A stretch of 64,000 bases of DNA from Herbidospora sakaeratensis (GTDB lineage Bacteria > Actinomycetota > Actinomycetes > Streptosporangiales > Streptosporangiaceae): contig NZ_BBXC01000017.1 in assembly GCF_001570525.1 (NCBI RefSeq), positions 134,074 through 198,073 of the forward strand, read 5' to 3'. Made by a program: the position numbers and the translations under genes. Of the stretch, positions 58,301 through 64,000 are shown piece after piece; the stretch's first letter is position 1, and each line of letters starts with the position of its first letter. A model generated the notes under the pieces. It had not been told where the DNA came from. It saw only the letters and a program-made list of their open reading frames with translations, and ran no database searches.

Positions 58301-59215
58301 GGCGGTCAGCGTCACCGGGTAAGTGACCAGCGGGTCGGACAGGAACGTGAGGTCCGGGGTGAAGACCAGGGTGGTGCCGTCGTCGTCGAGAGTCACGCTC
58401 GCGCGGCCGACCTTGCCCGAGTCGAGCGCGCCCTGGGAATCGGCCGCCCTGGCGTCCCGCATCAGCGTGGGCCGCACCGTGGTGACCGTCCGGTTGTCCT
58501 TGCCCACGATCGCCGGCCGTCCCGCGGTGTCCTCGGTGAGTGACAGGCCTTCGGGCAGGTCGAGCGGAACGCGGAAGGAGACGGGGGCGGTGGGCCGTTG
58601 CCGGATGACGATCTCCTGCTGGAATCCGGTCGGGGTCGCGGCCACCAGCAGGTCCCGGCCCTGCCCGTAGGCGTCCGGATAGGTCGCGGTGTTGCCCTTC
58701 AACTTCGGAGCGGGCAGTGTCGACGGCGTGGAGATCTGCACGTCGGCGCCGGCCGCCCGCGCCTTGATCAAGGTTCGGTCCTGGCCACTGGACAGCGTGA
58801 GATCTCCGGTCGCGGCTTTCGGCCTGATGGCACCGTTCGCCGCCACCAGAGTGGTGTCGATGGGCGTGAAGCCCTTACCGTCGGCGGTCCTGACACGGAC
58901 GGGTTCGGTGTGCACCTCCATCCGGACGGTTCTGCCGTCCGGATTGGCGTAGTAGGTGGCGCTCTCGGAGCGCATCGACTCGATCTCGACGCGCCGGTTG
59001 TCCATCTTGGCCTGAGCCAGGGCGAGCCCGACCGGGGTGTCGAGGGCCTTCTGCGGAGTCATGGGATCGGGTGCGGATGGTGGTGGAGGGGCAGTGGCGC
59101 CCTCGGCTTTCGCGGGCGCGCTCATCAGCGAGAGGGATAGCGTCAGAACGGTGATCAGGGCCGCCCGGCGGCGCGTCCGGGCGATGAAGCCCAACGCTGA
59201 TCGTGATGTTTTCAC
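52367..59215 (-). CDS. Giant secreted multidomain protein with C-terminal NucA/NucB-type nuclease domain
   Basis: A 2282-residue exported protein. Signal peptide: residues 1-38. Two long related blocks (about 60-520 and 770-1190) each end in a DNRLRE-like jelly-roll (WRGYLKFPDIPDSFAGSTVE; RVHLRFTTTGLAGANVTNAK). Between them is an Ig-like domain (APQVVSTEPADGAVEVP, about 600-700). Four Fn3-like repeats of about 100 residues follow (TALTATPAQVVNGVTTLTS, DGWRVRWRARA), then a LamG domain (about 1660-1800). The C-terminus has FQCDEYPFASTEQGA near residue 2212, the NucA/NucB DNase motif. Probably a contact or secreted toxin. GTG start behind AAGGTTGGA. Confidence 0.85.
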   Translation of the reverse strand: MKTSRSALGFIARTRRRAALITVLTLSLSLMSAPAKAEGATAPPPPSAPDPMTPQKALDTPVGLALAQAKMDNRRVEIESMRSESATYYANPDGRTVRMEVHTEPVRVRTADGKGFTPIDTTLVAANGAIRPKAATGDLTLSSGQDRTLIKARAAGADVQISTPSTLPAPKLKGNTATYPDAYGQGRDLLVAATPTGFQQEIVIRQRPTAPVSFRVPLDLPEGLSLTEDTAGRPAIVGKDNRTVTTVRPTLMRDARAADSQGALDSGKVGRASVTLDDDGTTLVFTPDLTFLSDPLVTYPVTLTAAADDWYEGHTGDWVNGGMDTWINDVDYQDSWDTFTQDQIVVGKSYSSNIAKRWRGYLKFPDIPDSFAGSTVENADLNLWNYQSNACGTSVGSGITASRITSDWEETTLHWNTQPSVTNAGADTEFGAYGDDCTGSMAYAWDLTHSLNQIVQAWVDGATNYGIRLTAGNESDLRNWRRYRSDEAGGCRTTPLESCKGQLHPPILTVDFELPVQPVIKDFFFTSPDPITSFPSYEDAIARSIYEPGENEQITIGDELGGQISGQRQGDAYEVETDQLDIGTEGYEGGGEDTRAPQVVSTEPADGAVEVPLDMTLKVAFHEPVAGAEVILEDADGTEVEGTLGYDGTETEVTFTPAQALRPGTTYKAVVTGATDLWDNMMSPRTWSFTTVAQAAGQWTFDDGEGATAADTSGNDHHASLNDTAAWIAGKSGTAVSNTPSQARVAASRTASGQGKAVEVAAETTPTSITYAQPDGKTYTTEVTAGPVRARQGDVWVPIDPTLVERNGALAPKAVDSGFALTVANGGTGAFVSMTTADGQSYSLRWPTPLPRPTVEKNVATYPDAAGKGADLVVTVLPTGFRHDVVLRERPEKPLELRIGVDTGGLTLSEDKGGRLLLTSRTGKKKTVASAPQPVMWEAKNKAIAERADSVKIATEVVTKDGRTELVLKPDHAFLSDPETRYPVRVDPTTTLTLTNDVDVWSEDNLFVPADPSAPYLMAGRFDGQLGRVHLRFTTTGLAGANVTNAKLALTNFDSSGCGTTVGAGIQVRRLTSTWSQNNLLWGNKPATTTEDAQTSFTGKGEGCSAGTGPMEWTVTGIAQDWAAGAANHGLVLMHPNESSTTENYRVFSPTEDWFGYGPAPTLTVTTVTSAPVVSALTATPAQVVNGVTTLTSLTPSLSGTVTDVASANLTGQFEVEHDPAVTGQGTGQIWTGSSGTVTSGGQATVAIPAGNLVDGWRVRWRARAANVVAGTTSAWSAWLAATVDVPNPTVGAFQVTPSQLVNGVTTTTSVTPALHTTVTDPAAQQVRVDFVVEHDPAATGQGAGQIWAGNVGGVASGTQASLTVPAGTLTDGWRVRWRVRAVNTATTVASPWSDWQSLAVDEPDPVSEPAVTALQITPSEQVGDGIVTSSRAPSLLVQVNDPAGKPLRAEAEIEHDAVQVWTGGVDDAPAGTQAVIAVPAGTLTDGWQVRWRARAVSATAQSAWSDWQSFTVVVPKPTATALTITPSKVVDGATVLTMLTPTLRAVVTHPTGQPLRAEAEIEHDGAQIWTGGVDGVASGAQAAIPVPGGELTDGWTVRWRLRAVTDQAPSPWSDWQQATLDVTQPGEEPLAQTADPVIQTDQSFTAAAWLRWSDKDGDYSVAEQRGTHQAPFRLGNEAHHGLVFTFTSGDVADAAVEGVLSDVEAPVDEWFHLAGVYDAEAGAASLYLNGNLVKTSPVTFTPWHADTAMTLGTRMRGDLDEVEIYQRPLASAEVAALLPAPAAQDPPITPDTRRAAAAAPYIPAFKYRHPSLEDCLATASSGRFVDSYSRMQDRPYNACWTAWIGYTGWEEKDDGDGKDHKPASWSKLVPKQLKIPLALVNLLHPGDVFSFRATWVAHSYLANNTGREIYNGGDSTDGMKPQDMKFWLKLSDFGIYNTGIRRSELDDELDDVLIRIGLETSSECAITSGAPSQLKTIESWRSGYSPFTISTSQPTAPKDRATCSIMPAITAYEGKQGKLRLWDQEILGSKGERLGVVRWGHGVPPNNLNAPSFRCDWRQAGLFGEQHKGGCVNIRADRVFTMSKSKNKNFLPVINHIETALNQNENAGTFPPFRPGDTTDDRDDVKYPPIRGPLGNERKKIISGNYAKPSNTPEGYALWRGSDGNEKTNRKIFSSHSVYVPQEDFSIVGTTGNYCKYYFKHLYDDNADGAFQCDEYPFASTEQGAAKDRIHYSVRAVHTSYNQNHGDALQAFYGQYRVIPYDPERTPTKVSDNPFWVKIVD

Positions 59216-59298
59216 TCCAACCTTTCGAACATATGTGGCAAAACGGAGTGATCATCACATGGTTTTGGATACTTGTAAAGATCATTCTTGTGGTGACT

Positions 59299-59520
59299 TG
59301 GTCCGTGGTGTCCGATTTCTCGTCGGTGGACGTGATGTAGCGCCGTGGACTGATGGATGCGCTGGTGGTTGAACCGGTCGACCCACTCGGCGGTGGCCAG
59401 TTCGACGTCGGCCAGGCCTTTCCAGGGCTTGCGGGGTTTGATCAGTTCGGTCTTGAACAGGCCGATCTGCGATTCCATCAACGCGTTGTCCAGGGCGTCG
59501 CCGACAGTGCCGATCGAAGC
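59299..59520 (-). pseudogene. IS3-family transposase (orfB) C-terminal remnant
   Basis: The minus strand reads ASIGTVGDALDNALMESQIG, LFKTELIKPRKPWK, LADVELATAEWVDRFNHQRI: the last third of an IS3-type integrase-core transposase including the DNAxxES glutamate. No start, no upstream catalytic aspartates and no orfA. Confidence 0.8.
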
Positions 59521-59984
59521 GTCGATCTTGGCTTCGAACAGATCTGCTGGGCAATCAGAGCCAGTGCAAGTGGCCGCTTGACACCGCGCGGGAGCCTCGC
59601 TGGGACAGATAAGGCTACGAATGCCGTATTTGACGACTGCCAGGGGATTCGGCGCATGGGCGGTGCGGGCCGCGACCGGCCGAAGAGCCGCAGCGCGGCC
59701 CGCGACCGCCGACGCGCGCCGGACCGCCGCAGGCGGGCCGGCCTTGAAGACGTACAGATATTTTTCTTTCTGATCATGCTGAGCGCAGCGTGTAGCTACA
59801 TGGGACGTCTGCTGGTCTGAGACGTCCTGATGTCGTCCCGGCGTGTGGTCGTGCTGCTTGTTGCCCAACTCTCATCCTCTATGTGGAGCCATACAGAGAG
59901 GAGTACGAGAAGGGAGGCAAGCATGCGACGAAGGGAGCAAGTACGTAGGCGTTGCCAGCGAGGCTGGGCAGAGGTTCCTGCTCG
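59521..59984. other. Non-coding stretch upstream of the giant gene
   Basis: About 460 bp with no recognisable gene. It contains a compositionally odd GC-rich tract (59660-59740) flanked by AT-rich sequence (ATATTTTTCTTTCTG near 59756). Confidence 0.35.
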
Positions 59985-60146
59985 GTGGCGGAAGTGACTG
60001 AGGAACTGCGGGCCAGGGTGGCTGCTTCTCGGGCGGCTCAGGGGTTGCCGCCGGTTATTGAGGATCTTGCGGTGTTGGAGCGGGTGGCGGCGGTGTTCCG
60101 GCTGGTTGGTGATGGGGAGTCGGGGCGCCGCCTGGTGGCCGCTTAG
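59985..60146 (+). CDS. 53-residue protein convergent with serine integrase 2
   Basis: A short helical protein with ELRARVAASRAAQGLPPVIE then DLAVLERVAAVFRLVGDGES. Similar small proteins accompany integrases of actinobacterial elements; the function is not known. GTG at 59985 with GAGG upstream. Its stop overlaps the integrase stop by 4 nt. Confidence 0.65.
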   Translation: MAEVTEELRARVAASRAAQGLPPVIEDLAVLERVAAVFRLVGDGESGRRLVAA

Positions 60147-61567
60147 GCGATCCAGTCGAAGGTGAAGCGGTCGGGGTCCCACCTCTTGCGTGGGTTGGCG
60201 GGGGCGACTGAGATCGTGCGTACGGTGGCGGCGACGATCGCGCGTTGCTGGGAGACGTTCATCGCTTTCCACCGGTTGAGCATCTGTTCGGCGGTGCCGA
60301 TGAAGGTGATCAGTGGTGAGTGGCGGGAGAGGCCAGCGAGCTCGGCGCGGTTCTTCTCCAGGCGAAGGTCGATCGGGGCGCGGGCGGCCATCCATTCTTT
60401 GCGACTGATTTCGCGGGTGGCCCATGCTTCGGCGAGTTCTTCAAGCTGCTCTTCGTCGGCGCGGACAAGTTCGGCGAGGTTGTGGTCGTCCCCGGTCTGG
60501 CTGCGGATGCGCTGGGCCAGGGTTGGGGAGTCGAGCGCGGTCAGCAGCATGTCGCGGACATGGTCGTCGGTTCGGGCGGTGTTGGTGGCGATGCCGCCGC
60601 AGGAGCCGCTGCCGGGGACATTTGGGCAGACGTAGCGGGGGACTCCCGTGCGAGGACGTCCGTTCATGCGGTGCCCACATCGGCCGCAGCGAAGGATGCC
60701 GGACAGTAAATAGGTGCGTCCTGTGGCGGACTGGCGGCGGTAGTCGCGGGCCGGGTCGTTGAGCAAGGCGCGGAGCCGGTCGGAATCCACTGCGGTGATG
60801 ATGGCGGGCCATACGGCCTCGGCGACGATTTCGCCGAGAAGCGGCCGGGTGGTCTCAGAAGTGCTGCGCGGAGTGTGCTCGCGTCGGCCACTGATCCGCG
60901 CTGAAGCAAGTAACCGCCGCAGCGTGGTGGGGATCCAGTGCCTGTCGGCGGGTGTACGTACATCACGCTGCTCGAAGTCACGGCAGATGCTCGACAGCGA
61001 TTCGCCGGCCAGGGCTCTCCGAGCTGCTTCCCGGATGATCGCCGCTTCTTCCTCAATGACGGTTATGCGATCGTCGGCGTAGCCGTACGGGCGCAATCCT
61101 CCTCCGGAGACCTTGCCCGCTTCGGCGTTCTGTCGTCGCTGCCGCTTTTGACGTTCTGCTTTGTGCTCTGCTTCGTGGCGGGCCGCTGCTCCGAGCATGC
61201 GGGCGATGAGGCGCCCGGTCGGTGTGCCGAGGTCGATTTCCCCGGTGACGGTGGCGAGTTCGATACCGCGTTTGTCGGCCAGGTCGATGACGTCTTCCAG
61301 CTCGCGAGGGGAGCGTGTCAGTCTGTCGACGTGCCAGCACACGATCGCGTCGACCGCACCGGCGTCAATGTCGTCCATGAGGCGTCGCCACGCAGGGCGC
61401 GGGCTGCCGGAGTAGGCGCTCACGTCGTTGTCCGGGTAGACGCCGACGATGTGCCAGCCCTTGCGCTCGACCAGAGCGCGGCAATCGGCCTCTTGGCGGG
61501 CGACTCCCAGACCTGCGCCCGCTCGATCCTGGCTGATCCGGCAGTAGATCGCTGCACGTCTCGTCAT
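60143..61567 (-). CDS. Large serine recombinase (integrase) of segment 3
   Basis: A 474-residue serine integrase. AAIYCRISQDRAGAGLGVARQ holds Ser12; IVCWHVDRLTRSPRELED and GRLIARMLGAAARHEAEHKAER complete the catalytic domain. GGLRPYGYADDRITVIEEEA starts the recombinase domain, RTYLLSGILRCGRCGHRM with VPRYVCPNVPGSGSCGG forms the zinc ribbon. The start lies 28 bp from the core at 61595, so that junction is probably its attR. It is only distantly like the integrase of segment 1. Confidence 0.93.
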   Translation of the reverse strand: MTRRAAIYCRISQDRAGAGLGVARQEADCRALVERKGWHIVGVYPDNDVSAYSGSPRPAWRRLMDDIDAGAVDAIVCWHVDRLTRSPRELEDVIDLADKRGIELATVTGEIDLGTPTGRLIARMLGAAARHEAEHKAERQKRQRRQNAEAGKVSGGGLRPYGYADDRITVIEEEAAIIREAARRALAGESLSSICRDFEQRDVRTPADRHWIPTTLRRLLASARISGRREHTPRSTSETTRPLLGEIVAEAVWPAIITAVDSDRLRALLNDPARDYRRQSATGRTYLLSGILRCGRCGHRMNGRPRTGVPRYVCPNVPGSGSCGGIATNTARTDDHVRDMLLTALDSPTLAQRIRSQTGDDHNLAELVRADEEQLEELAEAWATREISRKEWMAARAPIDLRLEKNRAELAGLSRHSPLITFIGTAEQMLNRWKAMNVSQQRAIVAATVRTISVAPANPRKRWDPDRFTFDWIA

Positions 61568-61594
61568 GGGTCACATAGATACACGCTCGTAGGA

Positions 61595-61732
61595 ACGGGT
61601 GTCGCCTGTCCTGTTGGTCTTACTTCTGGTGAGGCGTAGAGCTGCGGCTTCGGCCTGAACCACTGGCCCTGGGTCGGGTCCCTGCGGGGAGCTGATCTCG
61701 GGCCAGACGTGTGTTCGGCGACGAATTTCTCC
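61595..61732 (+). repeat. Type A att-like direct repeat, right copy (displaced msrA 3' end)
   Basis: Begins ACGGGTGTCGCC and encodes [14 protein letters not shown] and a stop, then 93 bp of msrA downstream sequence. It is GC-richer than the copy at msrA, as expected for the original chromosomal end now separated from its gene by the island. Confidence 0.8.
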
Positions 61733-61886
61733 GAGAGCTCCAGTCGAGCTGTGGTGCTCACCCCTCGACGTCGGCGGGTGGGGGTCGCGGTCCCTGTCGG
61801 GCGGAGGCCGTCTGGTTAGACTCGACGGATCACGCGCCGGTCATGCCGGTCGTACCCTGCCATCTCACTGACTTGCGAGACATTCC

Positions 61887-62216
61887 ATGATCTTCATTAC
61901 GGCGAAGTTCCACGTGCTGCCCGAGTATGCCGACCAGTGGCCGGAGATCACACGCGAATTCACCGAGGCCACTCGCGGTGAGCCTGGCTGCTTGTGGTTC
62001 GACTGGTCGCGCAGTGTCGAGGACCCGACGGAGTACGTCCTCGTCGAGGCATTTCGGGATGGCGATGCGGGAGGTGCGCACGTCCAGTCCGATCACTTCA
62101 GGAAGGCGCAGCAGACGTTGCCCCGCCATCTCGCCGAGACCCCCCGGATCGTCAACGCGACGCTTCCGCAGGACGACTGGTCACTTCTCGGCGAGATGGC
62201 CGTGCCTGAGTCGTGA
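61887..62216 (+). CDS. Putative quinol monooxygenase (ABM domain)
   Basis: A 109-residue single-domain protein: MIFITAKFHVLPEYADQWPE, TRGEPGCLWFDWSRSVEDPT, YVLVEAFRDGDAGGAHVQSD HF and the end region WSLLGEM. This is the dimeric ferredoxin-like ABM fold of YgiN-type enzymes that oxidize quinols. First intact gene to the right of the island, so chromosomal. Substrate unknown. Confidence 0.85.
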   Translation: MIFITAKFHVLPEYADQWPEITREFTEATRGEPGCLWFDWSRSVEDPTEYVLVEAFRDGDAGGAHVQSDHFRKAQQTLPRHLAETPRIVNATLPQDDWSLLGEMAVPES

Positions 62217-62300
62217 GGCAAGCTTGGGGCGTGAATGTCGACGTGCCCGCGGACGATGTCAGAGCCCCCGGGCGCAGGCCGGGCCGAATCCGCGGCACCT

Positions 62301-62440
62301 GCACTGCTCGGTGAGTTCGGTATCAGCGAGTCCAGCGCGCGGGCCGTGTTGTCGCGGTTGACCGGCCTGGTCTGATCGCCATGCGGGGATCTGGACGGCC
62401 GCCCGTCTATCACCTGACACCGCAGGCGATCGCCAGGCAT
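62301..62440 (+). pseudogene. PaaX-like regulator remnant
   Basis: One frame reads ALLGEFGISESSARAVLSRL then TGLV and a stop at 62374; a second frame continues RGSGRPPVYHLTPQAIARHR. Both pieces resemble the PaaX winged helix in the correct order, so a frameshift or deletion has broken the gene. Confidence 0.5.
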
Positions 62441-62489
62441 CGCTCCCCGGCCGCCGCGGTGGACCGGCGACTGGGTGACCGTTTCCTTC

Positions 62490-62850
62490 TCGATTCGGCA
62501 GTCGGGCCAGGCCGCGCGGCACTTCTCCTGCGGAGGACTGGAGGCCTATGCCGTCTCCTACGACGCGCGTATCACCACGACGACCAGCTCAGCGGCTGAC
62601 GAAGCCGATCGCCTACTTCATCGGCGGGTCCAGTGACTCGCCTACCCGAACGCCATGGACGACTGGGGCAGACTGCCGTCGGGGCTGCCCGCGTTCATGG
62701 GCAATCTGAAGGTCGGACACGGCGGCGAGTTCGGCCGCGTGGCGGTGCTCTACGGCGTGCCGCACATCGGTCGCCTGTGTTGGCGAAGAAAATCTCATGG
62801 TCTGCCGCCCTGGAAGGGCAAAGCCCACACCGTTATTACGGCAGCGCCAA
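62490..62850 (+). pseudogene. Alpha/beta-hydrolase (secreted esterase-like) remnant
   Basis: Fragments in shifting frames resemble one secreted hydrolase: FSCGGLEAYAVSYDARITTT, then KPIAYFIGGSSDS, then MDDWGRLPSGLPAFMGNLKV and GHGGEFGRVAVLYG. Order and spacing fit a single gene with at least two frameshifts. Confidence 0.55.
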
Positions 62851-63063
62851 GCTAGGTGACCCCCCGAGTGGATCGACTGCACATACGAGCCTGACGGACT
62901 CGGAGAAGTAAGCGCGGCAGTGCCGCGAGATTCGATACCGAAGTTCGCATGGACGATGCGGAAAATCGTGGCCCGGGTGTCCTTCCGGCGGATCACGTCG
63001 GGGCGACACTGCCGGCGGGGGATGCGGTTTATGCTCGGGAGCGATTCGGCGACAGGGGTTCGG

Positions 63064-64000
63064 ATGTTACTTCGACGGCTGCCCCCCATCCTCGCCGCGC
63101 TGATTCTGGCCGGGTTCGTGCCGCTGGCCTCGGCCGGGTCGACCGTCGTGACATGGCCCCGGGCGGCCACCACCTGCCAGGAGACGTCACCCGGTGGCGT
63201 TCCCGCCTCGTTCGGGGCGCCCGTCGCGATGGACATGGGCGGTCACTCCGACGTGACCTCGGTGGCCGTGGGTGAGCTGGACGGCCGGCCCGTCGCGATC
63301 AGCGCTGGTGTCGAGCACACCATCCGGATCTGGGACAGGGCCACGCTGAAACCGATCGGCGATCCGATCCCCGGCGACGGGCCGGTGGCGTACGGCACTG
63401 TCGACGGCAGATCCGTCATCATCGGCCGGAGCCACGGGGCGCTCCAGAGGTGGGACGCGAGCACTCGGCTGCCCGTCGGCGGACCGCTCCCCGCCGGGCG
63501 GGTTCATGCCGTCGCGTTCGGCGAGCTCGACGGCAGGCCGATCGCCGCCGCGGCGGGCAGCGACGGCGCCCACGTGTTCGATCTGGCGACCGGGCACCGG
63601 ATCGGTCCGCCCATCGGCACCGGGGTCTTCAGCGCCGTCGCGCTGACCCGCGTCCACGGCGTCCCGCTCGTGCTGACCGGAGAGGCCGACGCCGTGATCG
63701 CCTGGGATCCGGTGTCCGGAAGACCCGTCGGGAAACCGCTCACTCTTCAGGACGAGTTCATCCAGAACATCAACACGATCAGGACGACCACGATCGGCGG
63801 CCGTCCGGTGGCCCTGATCCCCACGGCCGATCTCGGGGTGATCCGCTGGGATCTGGTCACGCGTGAGGCGACCTACCACTCGCCGGAGGGGAGGTTCGGC
63901 CCTTCGTCGCTCGCCGTGCTGAACGGCCGGACCGTGTTCGTCTCGGTCGAAACCGTCGGGGGCATCGCCACCGATTCTTACGGATCGAGGCTCCGAAGCT
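63064..64000 (+). CDS. Secreted WD40-like repeat protein, C-terminus beyond the window
   Basis: At least 312 residues. The signal peptide is LPPILAALILAGFVPLASAG. The mature part repeats a unit of about 43 residues: DVTSVAVGELDGRPVAISAG ... IRIWDRATLKPIGDPIP, VHAVAFGELDGRPIAAAAGS ... HVFDLATGHRIGPPI, VALTRVHGVPLVLTGEAD ... IAWDPVSGRPVGKPL. This is the WD40-type propeller seen in many Streptosporangiales secreted proteins; function unknown. ATG 63064 has AGGGG upstream. No stop before 64000. Confidence 0.8.
   Translation, partial: MLLRRLPPILAALILAGFVPLASAGSTVVTWPRAATTCQETSPGGVPASFGAPVAMDMGGHSDVTSVAVGELDGRPVAISAGVEHTIRIWDRATLKPIGDPIPGDGPVAYGTVDGRSVIIGRSHGALQRWDASTRLPVGGPLPAGRVHAVAFGELDGRPIAAAAGSDGAHVFDLATGHRIGPPIGTGVFSAVALTRVHGVPLVLTGEADAVIAWDPVSGRPVGKPLTLQDEFIQNINTIRTTTIGGRPVALIPTADLGVIRWDLVTREATYHSPEGRFGPSSLAVLNGRTVFVSVETVGGIATDSYGSRLRS

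Larger units (their letters stand above)
51262..61603. mobile_element. Integrative element segment 3: secreted nuclease toxin and serine integrase
   Basis: A 10.3-kb segment between the core at 51253 and the core at 61595. It holds a GntR remnant, IS5- and IS3-type remnants, a giant secreted protein with a nuclease domain, a candidate immunity gene, a 53-residue protein and a serine integrase whose start is 28 bp from the right core. Boundaries are inferred from the repeats. Confidence 0.6.

Noticed and set aside
59212-59868. 218-codon minus-strand frame as an intact gene
   Set aside because: Only its C-terminal third is real: an IS3 transposase remnant. The first 115 codons are low complexity and unrelated.
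41182-61603. CRISPR array or tRNA gene at the island boundaries
   Set aside because: No short regular repeats with spacers and no cloverleaf were seen; the boundary repeats are long msrA-derived sequences.

Overview
The window is high-GC actinobacterial DNA. Developmental regulators of the Streptomyces type (a BldN-like sigma factor next to its DUF5667 anti-sigma gene, and a 68-residue BldC), Rex beside heme genes, a menaquinone respiratory chain, system II cytochrome c maturation and a RepSA-type replication gene all point to a filamentous actinomycete. I infer Streptosporangiales (Nonomuraea/Streptosporangium-like); the genus cannot be read from the sequence alone.

Layout. 1-3 kb: bldN-like sigma factor with the start of its anti-sigma gene, a large membrane protein and a glutaredoxin-like protein. 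3-10.7 kb: rex-hemA-hemC-hemD-hemB, a prim-pol domain protein and hemL, together the C5 route from glutamyl-tRNA to uroporphyrinogen III. 10.7-17.3 kb: a LysR regulator, a histidine phosphatase, two tandem paralogous membrane proteins, and a tlpA/resA-ccdA-resB-ccsB operon for cytochrome c assembly. 17.3-21.1 kb: small membrane proteins, a zincin-like protein with an acidic partner, bldC and a secreted propeller-like protein. 21.2-39.5 kb: menG, a menaquinone reductase-type flavoprotein, all fourteen nuo genes and a polyprenyl diphosphate synthase, an aerobic NADH:menaquinone module. Rex boxes lie in front of both rex-hem and the nuo unit, so one redox sensor in this window can tie NADH level to heme supply and complex I.

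41.2-61.6 kb is an accessory island in the 3' end of msrA. Four direct copies of the msrA C-terminal coding end, each starting at an ACSGGTGTC core, divide it into three segments. Segment 1 (9.2 kb) holds a retron (reverse transcriptase, candidate msr-msd RNA, DUF3800 protein), an XRE regulator facing two coupled small genes, an orphan Imm21-type immunity gene, a RepSA-type initiator and a serine integrase. Segment 2 (0.9 kb) holds only a RelE/HigB-HigA toxin-antitoxin pair. Segment 3 (10.3 kb) holds IS and GntR remnants, a 2282-residue secreted protein ending in a NucA/NucB-type nuclease domain, a candidate immunity gene, and a second serine integrase. Each integrase sits at the right end of its segment and reads left. 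The elements appear to have stacked one after another at msrA while restoring its C-terminus.

61.8-64 kb returns to host-like DNA: a quinol monooxygenase-type protein, decayed PaaX-like and esterase genes, and the start of a secreted WD40-like protein.
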